This document shows, piece by piece, positions 51,234 to 59,111 of a stretch of DNA of 64,000 nt (position 1 is the first letter of the stretch; every line of letters begins with the position of its first letter). The position numbers and the translations under genes were made by a program. Source of the stretch: Sediminibacterium roseum (lineage in GTDB: Bacteria; Bacteroidota; Bacteroidia; Chitinophagales; Chitinophagaceae). Under the pieces are notes generated by a model that was not told the origin of the DNA, did not search any database, and was given only the letters and a program-made list of their open reading frames with translations. The stretch covers positions 1,859,118 to 1,923,117 of the forward strand of contig NZ_JAACJS010000015.1 of assembly GCF_009939005.1 (NCBI RefSeq), in the 5' to 3' direction.

Positions 51234-52559
51234 TTAAATTTTTGGTAACTGGTATCCGTTGAAATATTCTTTCATAAAGTATTTTTTGTTGATGGCCTCG
51301 TCTTTGAACTGCATTTTGTTCTCATCCCAAACCAGCTTTTCTCCTGTACGGTAGGCGATGTTCCCCATTTGCGAGAAGCTGGCTATGTCTGCGCCGGCCT
51401 GTATCGGGCAACGCAGGTCGCCCAGCTTTTTTGTTTTGATCACGTCCACAAAATTGACCCAATGTTTATCGAGGCCATTGTCGCTCGACTTGTGAAATGG
51501 TTCTACCACTTTTCCCGCGTTCTTTTTTTCTTCGATCACTTCCCATCCGCCGCGGTTGAGCACGAGTGTTCCGTTGTTGCCGATGAAGGCAACGCCATGG
51601 TCCCTTCCATAATTTCCATTGCCGATGCCCACGGCATGATCCCAGATGATGTTGAACCCGTCAAACTCGTACATGGCCATCAAGGTATCCGGTGTTTCAT
51701 CGGCTGAATCGGGTTTTGCAAATTTTCCGCCAACGGTTGATATGCGTTTGGGGTTGGCCACTTTCATTCCCATCAATGCATAATCCAGTAAATGCACGCC
51801 CCAGTCTGTCATCAGGCCGCCCGCATAATCCCAGAACCAGCGGAAGGTAAAATGAAAACGGTTGGGGTTGAACGGGCGTGTTGGCGCCGGGCCCAGCCAC
51901 GATTTGTAGTCAACACCGGGTGGCGTTAAGGTATTGGCGCGTACCTCGAGCGGTTGTTTCCAATCGAGGTAACACCACACCTTAACGGTACGTATGTTAC
52001 CGAGTTTGCCGCTGTGTACAAAATCGATCGCATCCGAAAAATGTTGCTGGCTGCGCTGCCATTGCCCGCACTGAACCACGTTGTTGTAGCGTTGCTGCGC
52101 CTTTACCATTGCCCGGCATTCGCCGATTGAATTGCCAACGGGCTTTTCAACAAACACATGCTTACCCGCCTGCGATGCATGGATCATCTGCAATGCATGC
52201 CAGTGATCGGGTGTGCCGATGATCACTGCGTCGATGTCTTTCTGATCCAGCAGTTTCCTGTAATCGGCGTAGAGTTTGACATTCGAGGTGTCCGTTACTT
52301 TCTTTCCAAGATCAACCATTCTTTTATCGAGCACGTTCTGATCAACATCGCAGAGCGCAACAATATTCACGCCGGCCACTTTCATCGCAGCATTTACGTT
52401 AGACCAGCCCTGGCCATTGATACCGATGGCTGCAACATTGAGTTGATCGCTCGGCGCCACGGGGTTTTTAAGCCAGGCATTGGCCTTAACGGCGCTGCCC
52501 AACATGCTGCCGCCCGCTACAAAAGCAGTATTGCGGAGAAAATCTCTTCTTGACGACAT
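51234..52559 (-). CDS. Gfo/Idh/MocA-family oxidoreductase with Tat-type signal
   Basis: A 441-residue oxidoreductase. The N-terminus SSRRDFLRNTAFVAGGSMLG is a twin-arginine signal, so the enzyme is exported folded with its cofactor. The Rossmann domain (about 40-160) has VAAIGINGQGWSNVNAAMKV and EKPVGNSIGECRAMV; the C-terminal domain has DWGVHLLDYALMGM. It probably oxidises a sugar at C3 with NAD(P). The DUF1080 gene follows directly. Start at 52559 chosen for the Tat motif; an upstream in-frame start adds 19 residues before it. Confidence 0.9.
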   Translation of the reverse strand: MSSRRDFLRNTAFVAGGSMLGSAVKANAWLKNPVAPSDQLNVAAIGINGQGWSNVNAAMKVAGVNIVALCDVDQNVLDKRMVDLGKKVTDTSNVKLYADYRKLLDQKDIDAVIIGTPDHWHALQMIHASQAGKHVFVEKPVGNSIGECRAMVKAQQRYNNVVQCGQWQRSQQHFSDAIDFVHSGKLGNIRTVKVWCYLDWKQPLEVRANTLTPPGVDYKSWLGPAPTRPFNPNRFHFTFRWFWDYAGGLMTDWGVHLLDYALMGMKVANPKRISTVGGKFAKPDSADETPDTLMAMYEFDGFNIIWDHAVGIGNGNYGRDHGVAFIGNNGTLVLNRGGWEVIEEKKNAGKVVEPFHKSSDNGLDKHWVNFVDVIKTKKLGDLRCPIQAGADIASFSQMGNIAYRTGEKLVWDENKMQFKDEAINKKYFMKEYFNGYQLPKI

Positions 52560-52669
52560 AAGTAAGTTTTTTAAAGAAGTAAAGACCAGGAACCCGGAAT
52601 GAGTTACCAGGCACAAGCATACAAGTTACATGAAAAACCCGCTTCCCTGTATGCTTGTGTCCGGTTTTC

Positions 52670-54091
52670 TTATGGGTTGTTTTCGCGCAGCGTAACTGAG
52701 TTCTTTGTTTTTCCCCTGATCTCCCCGCGGCAGTTGATTGCTTTGCAGCTGCAGTGAAACGGCTCCATGTTCTCATCGAGGAACGAGGCGTAATCGAGCG
52801 TAAGTTCTTCACCGGCCCTGATGTGCTTGAGCGCAACCACATTCAAACCATCGTACGCTGTGTTTGGCTCGCAGCAATGGTTTTGCGGCGCCCATTCTGA
52901 AGGGTTGTGGTCCCACAATAGAAAAACCGCATCACTCAACGGGTAGGCGTAACGGCGGAACACGAGTTTGTCGTCTTCGCTCCAGTTTTCTTCCACATGT
53001 CTTTTGGTAACGATCCGCTGTGGCCGCCCTTCACCTGTAAAGACGGTCTCGCCGGGCTTAAGCGGTACTGTTGCGCAGATGCCATACCCTGCAATGGCGT
53101 TGCCTTTTACCAGGTACTTTTTCTGCGAACGTTTGTAGCGCGCCAGCCCTTCTTCGATCATACGGCGGAGAAACGCTGCGGCGCCGGTTCCATCAAAACG
53201 TAAAATATGATCGGCAGAACCTTCCGATCCTTCGGGATAAAAAACGGAACAGGTAAAATTGATCTCGAGAAAATACAGTTGTCCCTTTGCATCGAGCCTG
53301 AAATCCAGTCGCCCGTAACCCACGCCGTTAAAGCCTTTGAAGATGCGCTGCGCCGCATCGCGCAACTGCGCTTCAATAATGGGATCGTTGCAGGGGATGT
53401 TTGCATCGGGATGCAGTTCAGAGGTTTTGAGTGCATAGGTTTTGAACGAAAACCCTTTGGGAAATACATACTCAACCGGTTTGAAAGTGGTTGCCGTTTT
53501 CCCATCCGCATTCGCGGCAATCAGTACGGTGAACTCGCGCCCTTCGATGTATTCTTCTGCAAGCAGTTGCGGATAATCGCGCAAGGTCTTTCTTATTTTC
53601 TGCAACAGCTGTTCTTTGTTGTGTACCAGTGAGCCTTCATCTACACCCAGGCTGTCGCCGGCTTTCGACGGCTTAACAAACAAAGGAAACCGGAGTTGTT
53701 CACAGGCGGTTACTGCATCTTCTTCTTTTTCGATGATCACATATGCCGGAGCCAAAACATTTTCGCAGTAGGCGACGTATTTCATTAGGTCTTTGGGAGG
53801 ATCGTACAACAGTGTTGTAGGACCTGTAAACGGAAGGTTCAGCAGTTCGAGCGTATAGATCACGTCTATCGAAGGCACTTCCCATTCGAGATAGCCTTCG
53901 CAGAGGTTGATAAAAATATCGTAGCCTTTGTATTGAAGCGCTTTGAGTTGTTTGTAGGTAGTGAGTTTGTTGAGAAAAACATGATCAACCTCATCGCCGG
54001 GCAAAAGATGCGAAAGATCACGCGGGGGATCATAATTTTTATAATCCTCCCCGGAGGTTGAATAATCGGGTTGCAGCACACATATCTTCAT
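52670..54091 (-). CDS. ATP-grasp ligase fused to a C-terminal SET domain
   Basis: A 473-residue fusion. The ATP-grasp part (about 1-315) resembles D-Ala-D-Ala ligases: Lys140 in FVKPSKAGDSLGV, acidic AEEYIEG (around 178-184), Asp263 in RLDFRLD, and Glu277/Asn279-type metal site in LEINFTCSVFYPEG. A SET domain follows (about 325-437): GYGICATVPLKPGE, NHCCEPN (404-410) and GEELTLDY (428-435). A post-SET segment has Cys447, Cys449 and Cys454, which with a Cys of NHCC can bind zinc. It would ligate an amino or peptide substrate and methylate a lysine or amine. It overlaps the upstream ligase gene by ATGA. Substrates unknown. Confidence 0.85.
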   Translation of the reverse strand: MKICVLQPDYSTSGEDYKNYDPPRDLSHLLPGDEVDHVFLNKLTTYKQLKALQYKGYDIFINLCEGYLEWEVPSIDVIYTLELLNLPFTGPTTLLYDPPKDLMKYVAYCENVLAPAYVIIEKEEDAVTACEQLRFPLFVKPSKAGDSLGVDEGSLVHNKEQLLQKIRKTLRDYPQLLAEEYIEGREFTVLIAANADGKTATTFKPVEYVFPKGFSFKTYALKTSELHPDANIPCNDPIIEAQLRDAAQRIFKGFNGVGYGRLDFRLDAKGQLYFLEINFTCSVFYPEGSEGSADHILRFDGTGAAAFLRRMIEEGLARYKRSQKKYLVKGNAIAGYGICATVPLKPGETVFTGEGRPQRIVTKRHVEENWSEDDKLVFRRYAYPLSDAVFLLWDHNPSEWAPQNHCCEPNTAYDGLNVVALKHIRAGEELTLDYASFLDENMEPFHCSCKAINCRGEIRGKTKNSVTLRENNP

Positions 54092-55272
54092 TTCAGTTCT
54101 GTATGATTTAGCTGTTGCTTAACTGTCGTGTGTATCGTGGCCGGTTTTGCCTGTTCATGGATCGCTGCTCTTCTGAACGCGTCATTGATGATCTCAACCA
54201 CCAGTTCGGTAAAACGCATTCCGCTCATGCGCAGTATCGCGCCGATGGAAGTGTAGTTCTCGTCTTCGCTCAGGCCACATTGTGCGTTTACCTCGAGCAC
54301 GTATAATTTCTTTGTGAACTGGTCCATGCGTATGTCAACGCGCGTGTATCCTGTTCCGCCCGTTGCGGCATAAGCAGCAAGACTGATGTCTTTGAGGGCA
54401 TTGTGCAGGGATGCATCCGGCGATTGGTATTCGTAAAAATTATCTTCGCCGGGCATTTGCGTTTCTTCTTCGTAGATCTCCCAGAGGCGGTCGAACGACA
54501 GGAACTTTTCCGTATCGGGCAACGAAGCATGGAATACCCTTTCTACCGGCGACAGCACCCTGCAATGTTCGGGAAACTGTGCGGAGCCCACCACCATTGT
54601 TGTAAATTCGGGGCCGTCGATGAATGCTTCCGCCACAATACCGCCAGAGGCCAGGTTCCAGCCACGGTAACCATCAAACATCTGTTCTACCTGTTGCTGC
54701 AATTCTGCCTTGGTAGATACAACGTTTTTTACACCCACGCCCATGCTGCCGCCAGACACAGCGGGTTTTACGATCAGGGGCGATCCCAGTTCGGCGATGA
54801 TACCGGTAAGGTCTTCGTTTTTTGAAAGGATGGCCCGCCATTTCGCATTGGGCACCTGCGCACGGTCGAACGCTCTCTTCATCGGGATCTTTGAAGTGGT
54901 GATGCGGTAGAAATGCTCATCCGAGCCGGTGTACACCAACCTGTTTTTTTCAAGCAACCGAACAACAGAAATGCCGGGTGTTCCATTCACTTCATCCCCA
55001 TCACATAAATTGAAAACAACAGGGTAGATATTACCCGTATTTCTTTCATCGCAGATCATTTCGATGATCTCTTCCTGGTTGCCCGCGGTAACGGGTTGCC
55101 ATTGCCAGTTAACACCGAGTTCTGCAAAAGTGTTTGTATACTCTTCTATGCTTTGGGAAAAATCGTAATAGTAATCGATGTTGGCATCGTTGGTAACAAG
55201 ATAAGGTGCGAGTACCCATACTTTCAGTTTAGCAACAGGCACGGAAGGGATCCATTCGGCTGGGCGGGGCAT
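54088..55272 (-). CDS. D-Ala-D-Ala-ligase-like ATP-grasp ligase
   Basis: A 394-residue ATP-grasp enzyme. Readable features are the N-terminal segment with VVFNLCDGDEVNGTPG (86-101), Lys169 in LIVKPAVSGGSMGVG, EAFIDGPEF (215-223), RVDIRMD with Asp313, and the metal-binding LEVNAQCGLSED (326-337), where Glu327 and Asn329 are expected ligands. It is related to Ddl but its contexts and the CGLSED ending differ from cell-wall ligases. I use the start at 55272, which is 2 nt after the stop of the SET gene; a longer start would overlap it. It probably forms an amide bond on an unknown substrate. Confidence 0.87.
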   Translation of the reverse strand: MPRPAEWIPSVPVAKLKVWVLAPYLVTNDANIDYYYDFSQSIEEYTNTFAELGVNWQWQPVTAGNQEEIIEMICDERNTGNIYPVVFNLCDGDEVNGTPGISVVRLLEKNRLVYTGSDEHFYRITTSKIPMKRAFDRAQVPNAKWRAILSKNEDLTGIIAELGSPLIVKPAVSGGSMGVGVKNVVSTKAELQQQVEQMFDGYRGWNLASGGIVAEAFIDGPEFTTMVVGSAQFPEHCRVLSPVERVFHASLPDTEKFLSFDRLWEIYEEETQMPGEDNFYEYQSPDASLHNALKDISLAAYAATGGTGYTRVDIRMDQFTKKLYVLEVNAQCGLSEDENYTSIGAILRMSGMRFTELVVEIINDAFRRAAIHEQAKPATIHTTVKQQLNHTELK

Positions 55273-55274
55273 TG

Positions 55275-55772
55275 CTATATTGTCTTTCTGTTTAACAGTT
55301 GTTCCCTGATAAAGTCGGTGAGCCGGTAGCGCATCGCTTCTTCCTCCGACAAGAAAGCTGCGCCCTGCACCCGGTGCAAACAACGGGTTGACCCGCACAG
55401 GCACTCGAAGGGCTGTGTCATTTCCCATTCGCTCGAAGGATAAAAGAACACGAGTTCATCACCCGGCTGTATCTCTTTCAGCGCCACCAGTTCCATGTGC
55501 GTGGTATCAAAGAATACATTCGGATCGCAACTGTGGTTTACAAACTGTAAAAAGTCTGGGAGCAGCGTGATGTGCTTGCTGGTACCGGTTTGCACAGTAA
55601 GGTAAGTGGGAACATCGAGGATCCTGTCTGCGATAAACCCGGTAACCACATCGCCCGCATCAAAAAATGCAGCGGCGTGTAATGATTTTTCACCGGTGAC
55701 CGAATTCTGCATGATTTCTGCAAAACCATGCTTACTTACCATTCTGTAAGCCGACGTAACAGCACTGATCAT
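55275..55772 (-). CDS. Stand-alone SET-domain protein
   Basis: A 165-residue SET protein, first gene of the operon. Key residues: NHSCDPN (79-85), a pattern found in SET methyltransferases; GDELVFFYPSSEW (104-116) in place of the usual GEELTxDY; and a post-SET cluster Cys124, Cys126, Cys131 (FECLCGSTRC) that together with Cys82 can bind zinc. A complete though short SET core (about 11-118) is thus present. It should transfer methyl from S-adenosylmethionine to a lysine or amine. Similar domains in bacteria are rare. No nucleosome substrate exists, so a protein or peptide target is expected. Confidence 0.85.
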   Translation of the reverse strand: MISAVTSAYRMVSKHGFAEIMQNSVTGEKSLHAAAFFDAGDVVTGFIADRILDVPTYLTVQTGTSKHITLLPDFLQFVNHSCDPNVFFDTTHMELVALKEIQPGDELVFFYPSSEWEMTQPFECLCGSTRCLHRVQGAAFLSEEEAMRYRLTDFIREQLLNRKTI

Positions 55773-55793
55773 ATGAAGGAGGTTAGCCCGTTA

Positions 55794-55826
55794 AATTTCA
55801 ATAAAATATAGATGGTTATTGAATTT
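55794..55826. promoter_or_regulatory. Imperfect inverted repeat upstream of the SET operon
   Basis: AATTTCAATAA (55794-55804) pairs with TTATTGAATTT (55816-55826) with one mismatch and an 11-nt spacer. It lies 22-54 nt upstream of the SET start and could be a regulator site or part of the promoter. Confidence 0.4.
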
Positions 55827-55858
55827 CATCGGGGTTAGTACTCCACATTTAGTTAACA

Positions 55859-55908
55859 GGTTTGTTGGTTGGCCGCGGCCGCAACGGGCAACAGCCAACC
55901 AACAAACC
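55859..55908. repeat. 14-bp hairpin in the divergent region
   Basis: GGTTTGTTGGTTGG (55859-55872) and CCAACCAACAAACC (55895-55908) are perfect inverted copies with a 22-nt GC-rich loop. There is no T-run. Confidence 0.75.
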
Positions 55909-56071
55909 GATCAATGACTTACCGCTTTCCCGGTCCTGATCATGTGCAACACCACCACATACAAGACCAGGTGGCGCGTCTGGCGGGAGGCGGTGGAAAG
56001 AAATGGCTGGATCATATTCACTGTGCAATGGTTTTTAAATTGCCGGTGCAAATTAATGCTTTGTTTTGTGG

Positions 56072-56091
56072 TGACGTATGACCATACGTCA
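56072..56091. promoter_or_regulatory. Probable operator palindrome of the XRE gene
   Basis: TGACGTATG-AC-CATACGTCA is a perfect 9-bp inverted repeat with a 2-nt centre, 36 nt before the XRE start codon. Its size and position fit binding by a helix-turn-helix dimer, most simply the XRE protein encoded next. Confidence 0.6.
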
Positions 56092-56127
56092 GCTAAACCG
56101 GGCATTGCAGCGACCTTGTTATTCTCA

Positions 56128-56364
56128 ATGGGTTCAAAAGAAAAAATATTGATGCGTTTTGCCACGCACCTGACCAGGTTGCGGAAAGAGCGGGGACTGA
56201 GCATCCGCCAGCTTGCGGCTGCGGCGGGTCTTGATTACAGCCAGGTACAGCGTATTGAAAAAGCAAAAGTGAACATTGCCTTTACCACGCTGGTTGCTTT
56301 GGCCCAGGGGCTGGAGATGAGTGTTGCCGAATTGCTGGATGAATTCAAGGCGCCGAGAAACTGA
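56128..56364 (+). CDS. XRE-family helix-turn-helix regulator
   Basis: A 78-residue DNA-binding protein consisting of one Cro/C1-type domain: THLTRLRKERGLSIRQLAAA, LDYSQVQRIEKAKVNIAFTT and LVALAQGLEMSVAELL. It has no effector domain. Longer in-frame starts exist, but the one at 56128 begins just before the domain. It diverges from the SET/ATP-grasp operon and has a palindrome 36 nt before it. Whether it controls that operon is unproven. Confidence 0.88.
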   Translation: MGSKEKILMRFATHLTRLRKERGLSIRQLAAAAGLDYSQVQRIEKAKVNIAFTTLVALAQGLEMSVAELLDEFKAPRN

Positions 56365-56608
56365 TGCAGAAGAGCACCGCGAACCCTGCGTTCGCAACAG
56401 GCAGCCGCATAAAAAACCGTGTTTTCACTGTTGTTTCCACTTTACACACCAACTACTTTCGAAGTACCCGATCCTCCTCCTGAAAAAACCGTGTATTCCC
56501 CCCGGTTTTCAGTATAAATACCTGATTGATTACTGTTCTCCCCGGCTGAAATTGTTCCCTTTACCGCTTGCGGTTGTTTACCGGTATTCATCACACCAAA
56601 AACTACTT

Positions 56609-57274
56609 ATGGAAAAGAAATGTATCAGGGTACTGATAGCGGATGATCATGTATTGTTCAGAAACGGTTTGCGCACACTGCTTTCCCAGTCGAGGAACAT
56701 TGAAGTAATAGGAGAAGTTTCCAACGGGCAGGAATTGCTGCGCAGTTCCATTGAATTATCGCCCGATGTTGTGCTCACCGATATCAGTATGCCGGTAATG
56801 GATGGCGTACTGGCCACCAAAGAGATCACAAGAAAAAAGCTGGGTTGCCGGGTTGTTGTTCTATCGGCATTCGGCAAAGAGGAGCCCATCCTCAAGATGC
56901 TGGAGGCCGGGGCGCTGGGTTATGTTTTAAAAAGCGCGGATGCGGATGAGATCTCTGAAGCCATCCGCACGGTATACCAGCACAAACCTTATTTCTGCAG
57001 GGAGATCACCGAAAAACTAACCGAGATCGTTACACGCAATTACCAGCTGCCGCCGCAACTGGAGATCCATTTTACCGAACGCGAAAAAGAGATCATGCGA
57101 TTGATCTGCCGTGAGTGCACAAGCAAGGAGATCGCCTTCACGCTCAACCTGAGCAAGCGCACCGTTGAGGGCCACCGCACGCGCATCATGGACAAGATCG
57201 GCGCCAAAAGCATTGCCGGTATCATAACCTTTGCCGTGGCGCGTGGCATTTATAAATCGGTGCAGCAATTTTGA
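56609..57274 (+). CDS. LuxR/NarL-family response regulator (orphan)
   Basis: A 221-residue response regulator. The receiver has Asp12-Asp13, phosphoacceptor Asp58 (VVLTDISMPV), Ser86 and Lys108. The GerE-type helix-turn-helix follows with FTEREKEIMRLICRECTSKE and LNLSKRTVEGHRTRIMDKIG. No histidine kinase gene is adjacent, so its partner lies outside the window. A 244-nt gap precedes it, so it has its own promoter. Upstream in-frame starts would add residues unrelated to the receiver fold. Confidence 0.93.
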   Translation: MEKKCIRVLIADDHVLFRNGLRTLLSQSRNIEVIGEVSNGQELLRSSIELSPDVVLTDISMPVMDGVLATKEITRKKLGCRVVVLSAFGKEEPILKMLEAGALGYVLKSADADEISEAIRTVYQHKPYFCREITEKLTEIVTRNYQLPPQLEIHFTEREKEIMRLICRECTSKEIAFTLNLSKRTVEGHRTRIMDKIGAKSIAGIITFAVARGIYKSVQQF

Positions 57275-57293
57275 AACGGGCGCTGCACCCGGT

Positions 57294-58193
57294 TCAATAG
57301 CCCCATTGTTTCATCACGCGCAGGTCTTCTTTCGCGCAGTCGATGGGTGTTTTGCCCTGGTAAGATTCCTGTTCGATGATGAAATGCAACGTGCCACCCG
57401 ATCTTTTCCCAAGATCGGTAACCGCTTTTGTGTTGGCCACGCCGGTGCCGAGTATCGTGCTTTCGTAAGCGCCATTGGCTGTTTTAATTTCATCTTTCAC
57501 ATGCAGCGAAACAAAACGGCCGGGGTGCTTCTGTATGATCTCGTACGCATCGGCGCCGGTGCCATACAAATTGCCCATGTCGAGCTGCTGTACCACCAGC
57601 AACGGATCGGTATTGTCCAGTATGATGTCGTATACTTTTTTACCGTTCAAGGTTTCGGTGAACTCAAAGTTGTGGTTGTGGTACCCGAAACGCATGCCCG
57701 CTTTTTTACAGAGTTCGCCGCTTTTGTTGAACACTTCCATGTAAGCAAGCATATCATCGTAGGTTTTGCGCAGACCCGCATCGAGCCAGGGGCTGATCAC
57801 AAACTGCTGGCCACAGGTAGCTGCGTCTTCTATCGTGTATTTCCACGCATCGGTGAATTGTTTTTTGGCAGTATCCCAGTGGTCCTTCCCCATTACGGTA
57901 TGGCCACTCAGCATTTTAAGACCATGCTCGTCGAGGATTTTCCTGAATTCGGCAGCACCGTATCCATAAAATTTCCGGTTCACGTAGTTGGCGTGCTCTA
58001 CGTATTGATAGCCCATATCCGCCAGCGCTTTGAGCGTTGCGAGAGGGTCTTTTTTCATATCGTCGCGAACAGAATACAACTGGATGCCGGTAATCGGCTG
58101 CGGTGTTGCGGCAAAGATCCTGTTGCCAACAAGCAGGCTGCCGGTTAATACGGTGGCTGTTTTACGGATAAAAGATCGGCGGGCTATGTGCAT
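57294..58193 (-). CDS. Sugar phosphate isomerase/epimerase-like TIM-barrel protein, exported
   Basis: A 299-residue protein of the AP-endonuclease-2/xylose-isomerase-like TIM-barrel family. The start (MHIARRSFIRKTATVLTGSL) looks like a twin-arginine signal. Later segments with YHNHNFEF and QLDMGNLYG contain His, Asp and Glu metal ligands, and SLHVKDE is another. Members isomerise or dehydrate sugars and keto-sugars. It may belong with the Gfo/Idh and DUF1080 proteins in 3-keto-glycoside use, though it lies about 5 kb away. Confidence 0.85.
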   Translation of the reverse strand: MHIARRSFIRKTATVLTGSLLVGNRIFAATPQPITGIQLYSVRDDMKKDPLATLKALADMGYQYVEHANYVNRKFYGYGAAEFRKILDEHGLKMLSGHTVMGKDHWDTAKKQFTDAWKYTIEDAATCGQQFVISPWLDAGLRKTYDDMLAYMEVFNKSGELCKKAGMRFGYHNHNFEFTETLNGKKVYDIILDNTDPLLVVQQLDMGNLYGTGADAYEIIQKHPGRFVSLHVKDEIKTANGAYESTILGTGVANTKAVTDLGKRSGGTLHFIIEQESYQGKTPIDCAKEDLRVMKQWGY

Positions 58194-58254
58194 GGTAGTT
58201 GATTTAACGATGACAGGAAACAGCTTGAAGTACGGAGAATGCTTTTCATCCGTT

Positions 58255-58503
58255 TTACCTCATGCGTATATTTTGTTTTTTTAAAGGATCCAGCAAATAA
58301 GACAGTCCATTCAGTTTGATCACATACATCGTTTCCAGCAAGATGCCCAGTTTTCCTTTTGGAAAACCGCTTCGCTGGAACCATTCAAGATAATGATCGG
58401 GCAGATCGCAGAGAATGCGGTCCTTGTATTTCCCGAAAGGCATTTTCATGGTCACCAGCTCCTGGAGCAATTCGGGGTGTGGTTGCGAAGTGTCGAACGG
58501 CAT
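58255..58503 (-). CDS. DUF3820-like small protein
   Basis: An 82-residue protein with MPFGKYKDRILCDLPDHYLE followed by WFQRSGFPKGKLGILLE, the DUF3820 pattern. In some proteobacteria related proteins are called quorum-sensing-regulated. There is no signal peptide. I start at 58503; a longer frame would add 16 residues before the domain. It diverges from the gene at 58574. Confidence 0.8.
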   Translation of the reverse strand: MPFDTSQPHPELLQELVTMKMPFGKYKDRILCDLPDHYLEWFQRSGFPKGKLGILLETMYVIKLNGLSYLLDPLKKQNIRMR

Positions 58504-58573
58504 GGTGTAAAATAAATCATTTGCCGGCACACAAGCAGATTTACGCTGCACTTTTTCGTTTTACCTTGCAGGC

Positions 58574-59092
58574 ATGAAAACGGCGTCTATACAGGAATTG
58601 AAACAGGAGCTCCAGGCGGTGAGTCATCAGCGTTTGCTGGAACTCACGTTGCGGCTGGCGAGGTTCAAAAAAGAGAACAAAGAGCTGCTGACTTACCTGT
58701 TGTTTGAGTCGCACGACGAAGAGGCCTACATCAACAGTGTAAAATCGCTGATGGAGGAAGGTTTTGCCGAGCTTCCCAAAGCCAATGCTTACCTCAGTAA
58801 AAAGAGTTTGCGTAAAATATTACGCATCACCAATAAATACATCAAATACGCAGGTTCAAAGCAGGTGGAGGTTGCGTTGCTGATCTCTTTCTGCCGCCAA
58901 ATGAAGGAAACCATCCCCAACATCCCGCGCAGCACCGTGTTGCACAACCTGTACCTGGCCCAGGTCAAGAAAATAAATACGGCGTTGAAAACATTGCACG
59001 AAGACCTGCAATACGATTACCTGAGAGACCTTGAAGAACTGGCATTGGAAAGCGGGTCGTTCATTTCGAAGATCTTTGGAAAAAAGAAATAA
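58574..59092 (+). CDS. Conserved cytoplasmic helical protein of unknown function
   Basis: A 172-residue, highly charged, mainly helical protein (ELKQELQAVSHQRLLELTLR, RKILRITNKYIKYAGSKQVE). No signal, membrane segment or catalytic motif is visible. It may be a DUF6155-type protein, but that is from memory and not checked. A box TACCTTGC (58562-58569) ends 4 nt before the ATG, so a leaderless transcript is possible. It converges with the nucleoid-protein gene, with 19 nt between the stops. Confidence 0.68.
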   Translation: MKTASIQELKQELQAVSHQRLLELTLRLARFKKENKELLTYLLFESHDEEAYINSVKSLMEEGFAELPKANAYLSKKSLRKILRITNKYIKYAGSKQVEVALLISFCRQMKETIPNIPRSTVLHNLYLAQVKKINTALKTLHEDLQYDYLRDLEELALESGSFISKIFGKKK

Positions 59093-59111
59093 GCGGTGTT
59101 TGCGGGAGCGG

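Larger units (their letters stand above)
55773..56127. other. Divergent regulatory region of the SET operon and the XRE gene
   Basis: About 355 nt with no supported gene. It holds an imperfect inverted repeat (55794-55826), a 14-bp hairpin (55859-55908) and a perfect 9-bp palindrome (56072-56091). It must contain promoters for both flanking units. Confidence 0.65.

Noticed and set aside
54088..55272. Cell-wall D-alanine-D-alanine ligase (ddl)
   Set aside because: The metal-binding end LEVNAQCGLSED and the SET neighbours differ from housekeeping Ddl. No mur or fts genes are near.
55942..56127. Longer start of the XRE protein
   Set aside because: It would include the palindrome at 56072 as coding sequence and add 62 residues with no family resemblance.
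57231..58148. 305-residue open frame opposite the sugar-isomerase-like gene
   Set aside because: Antisense shadow of a well-supported gene. No start context or motif.
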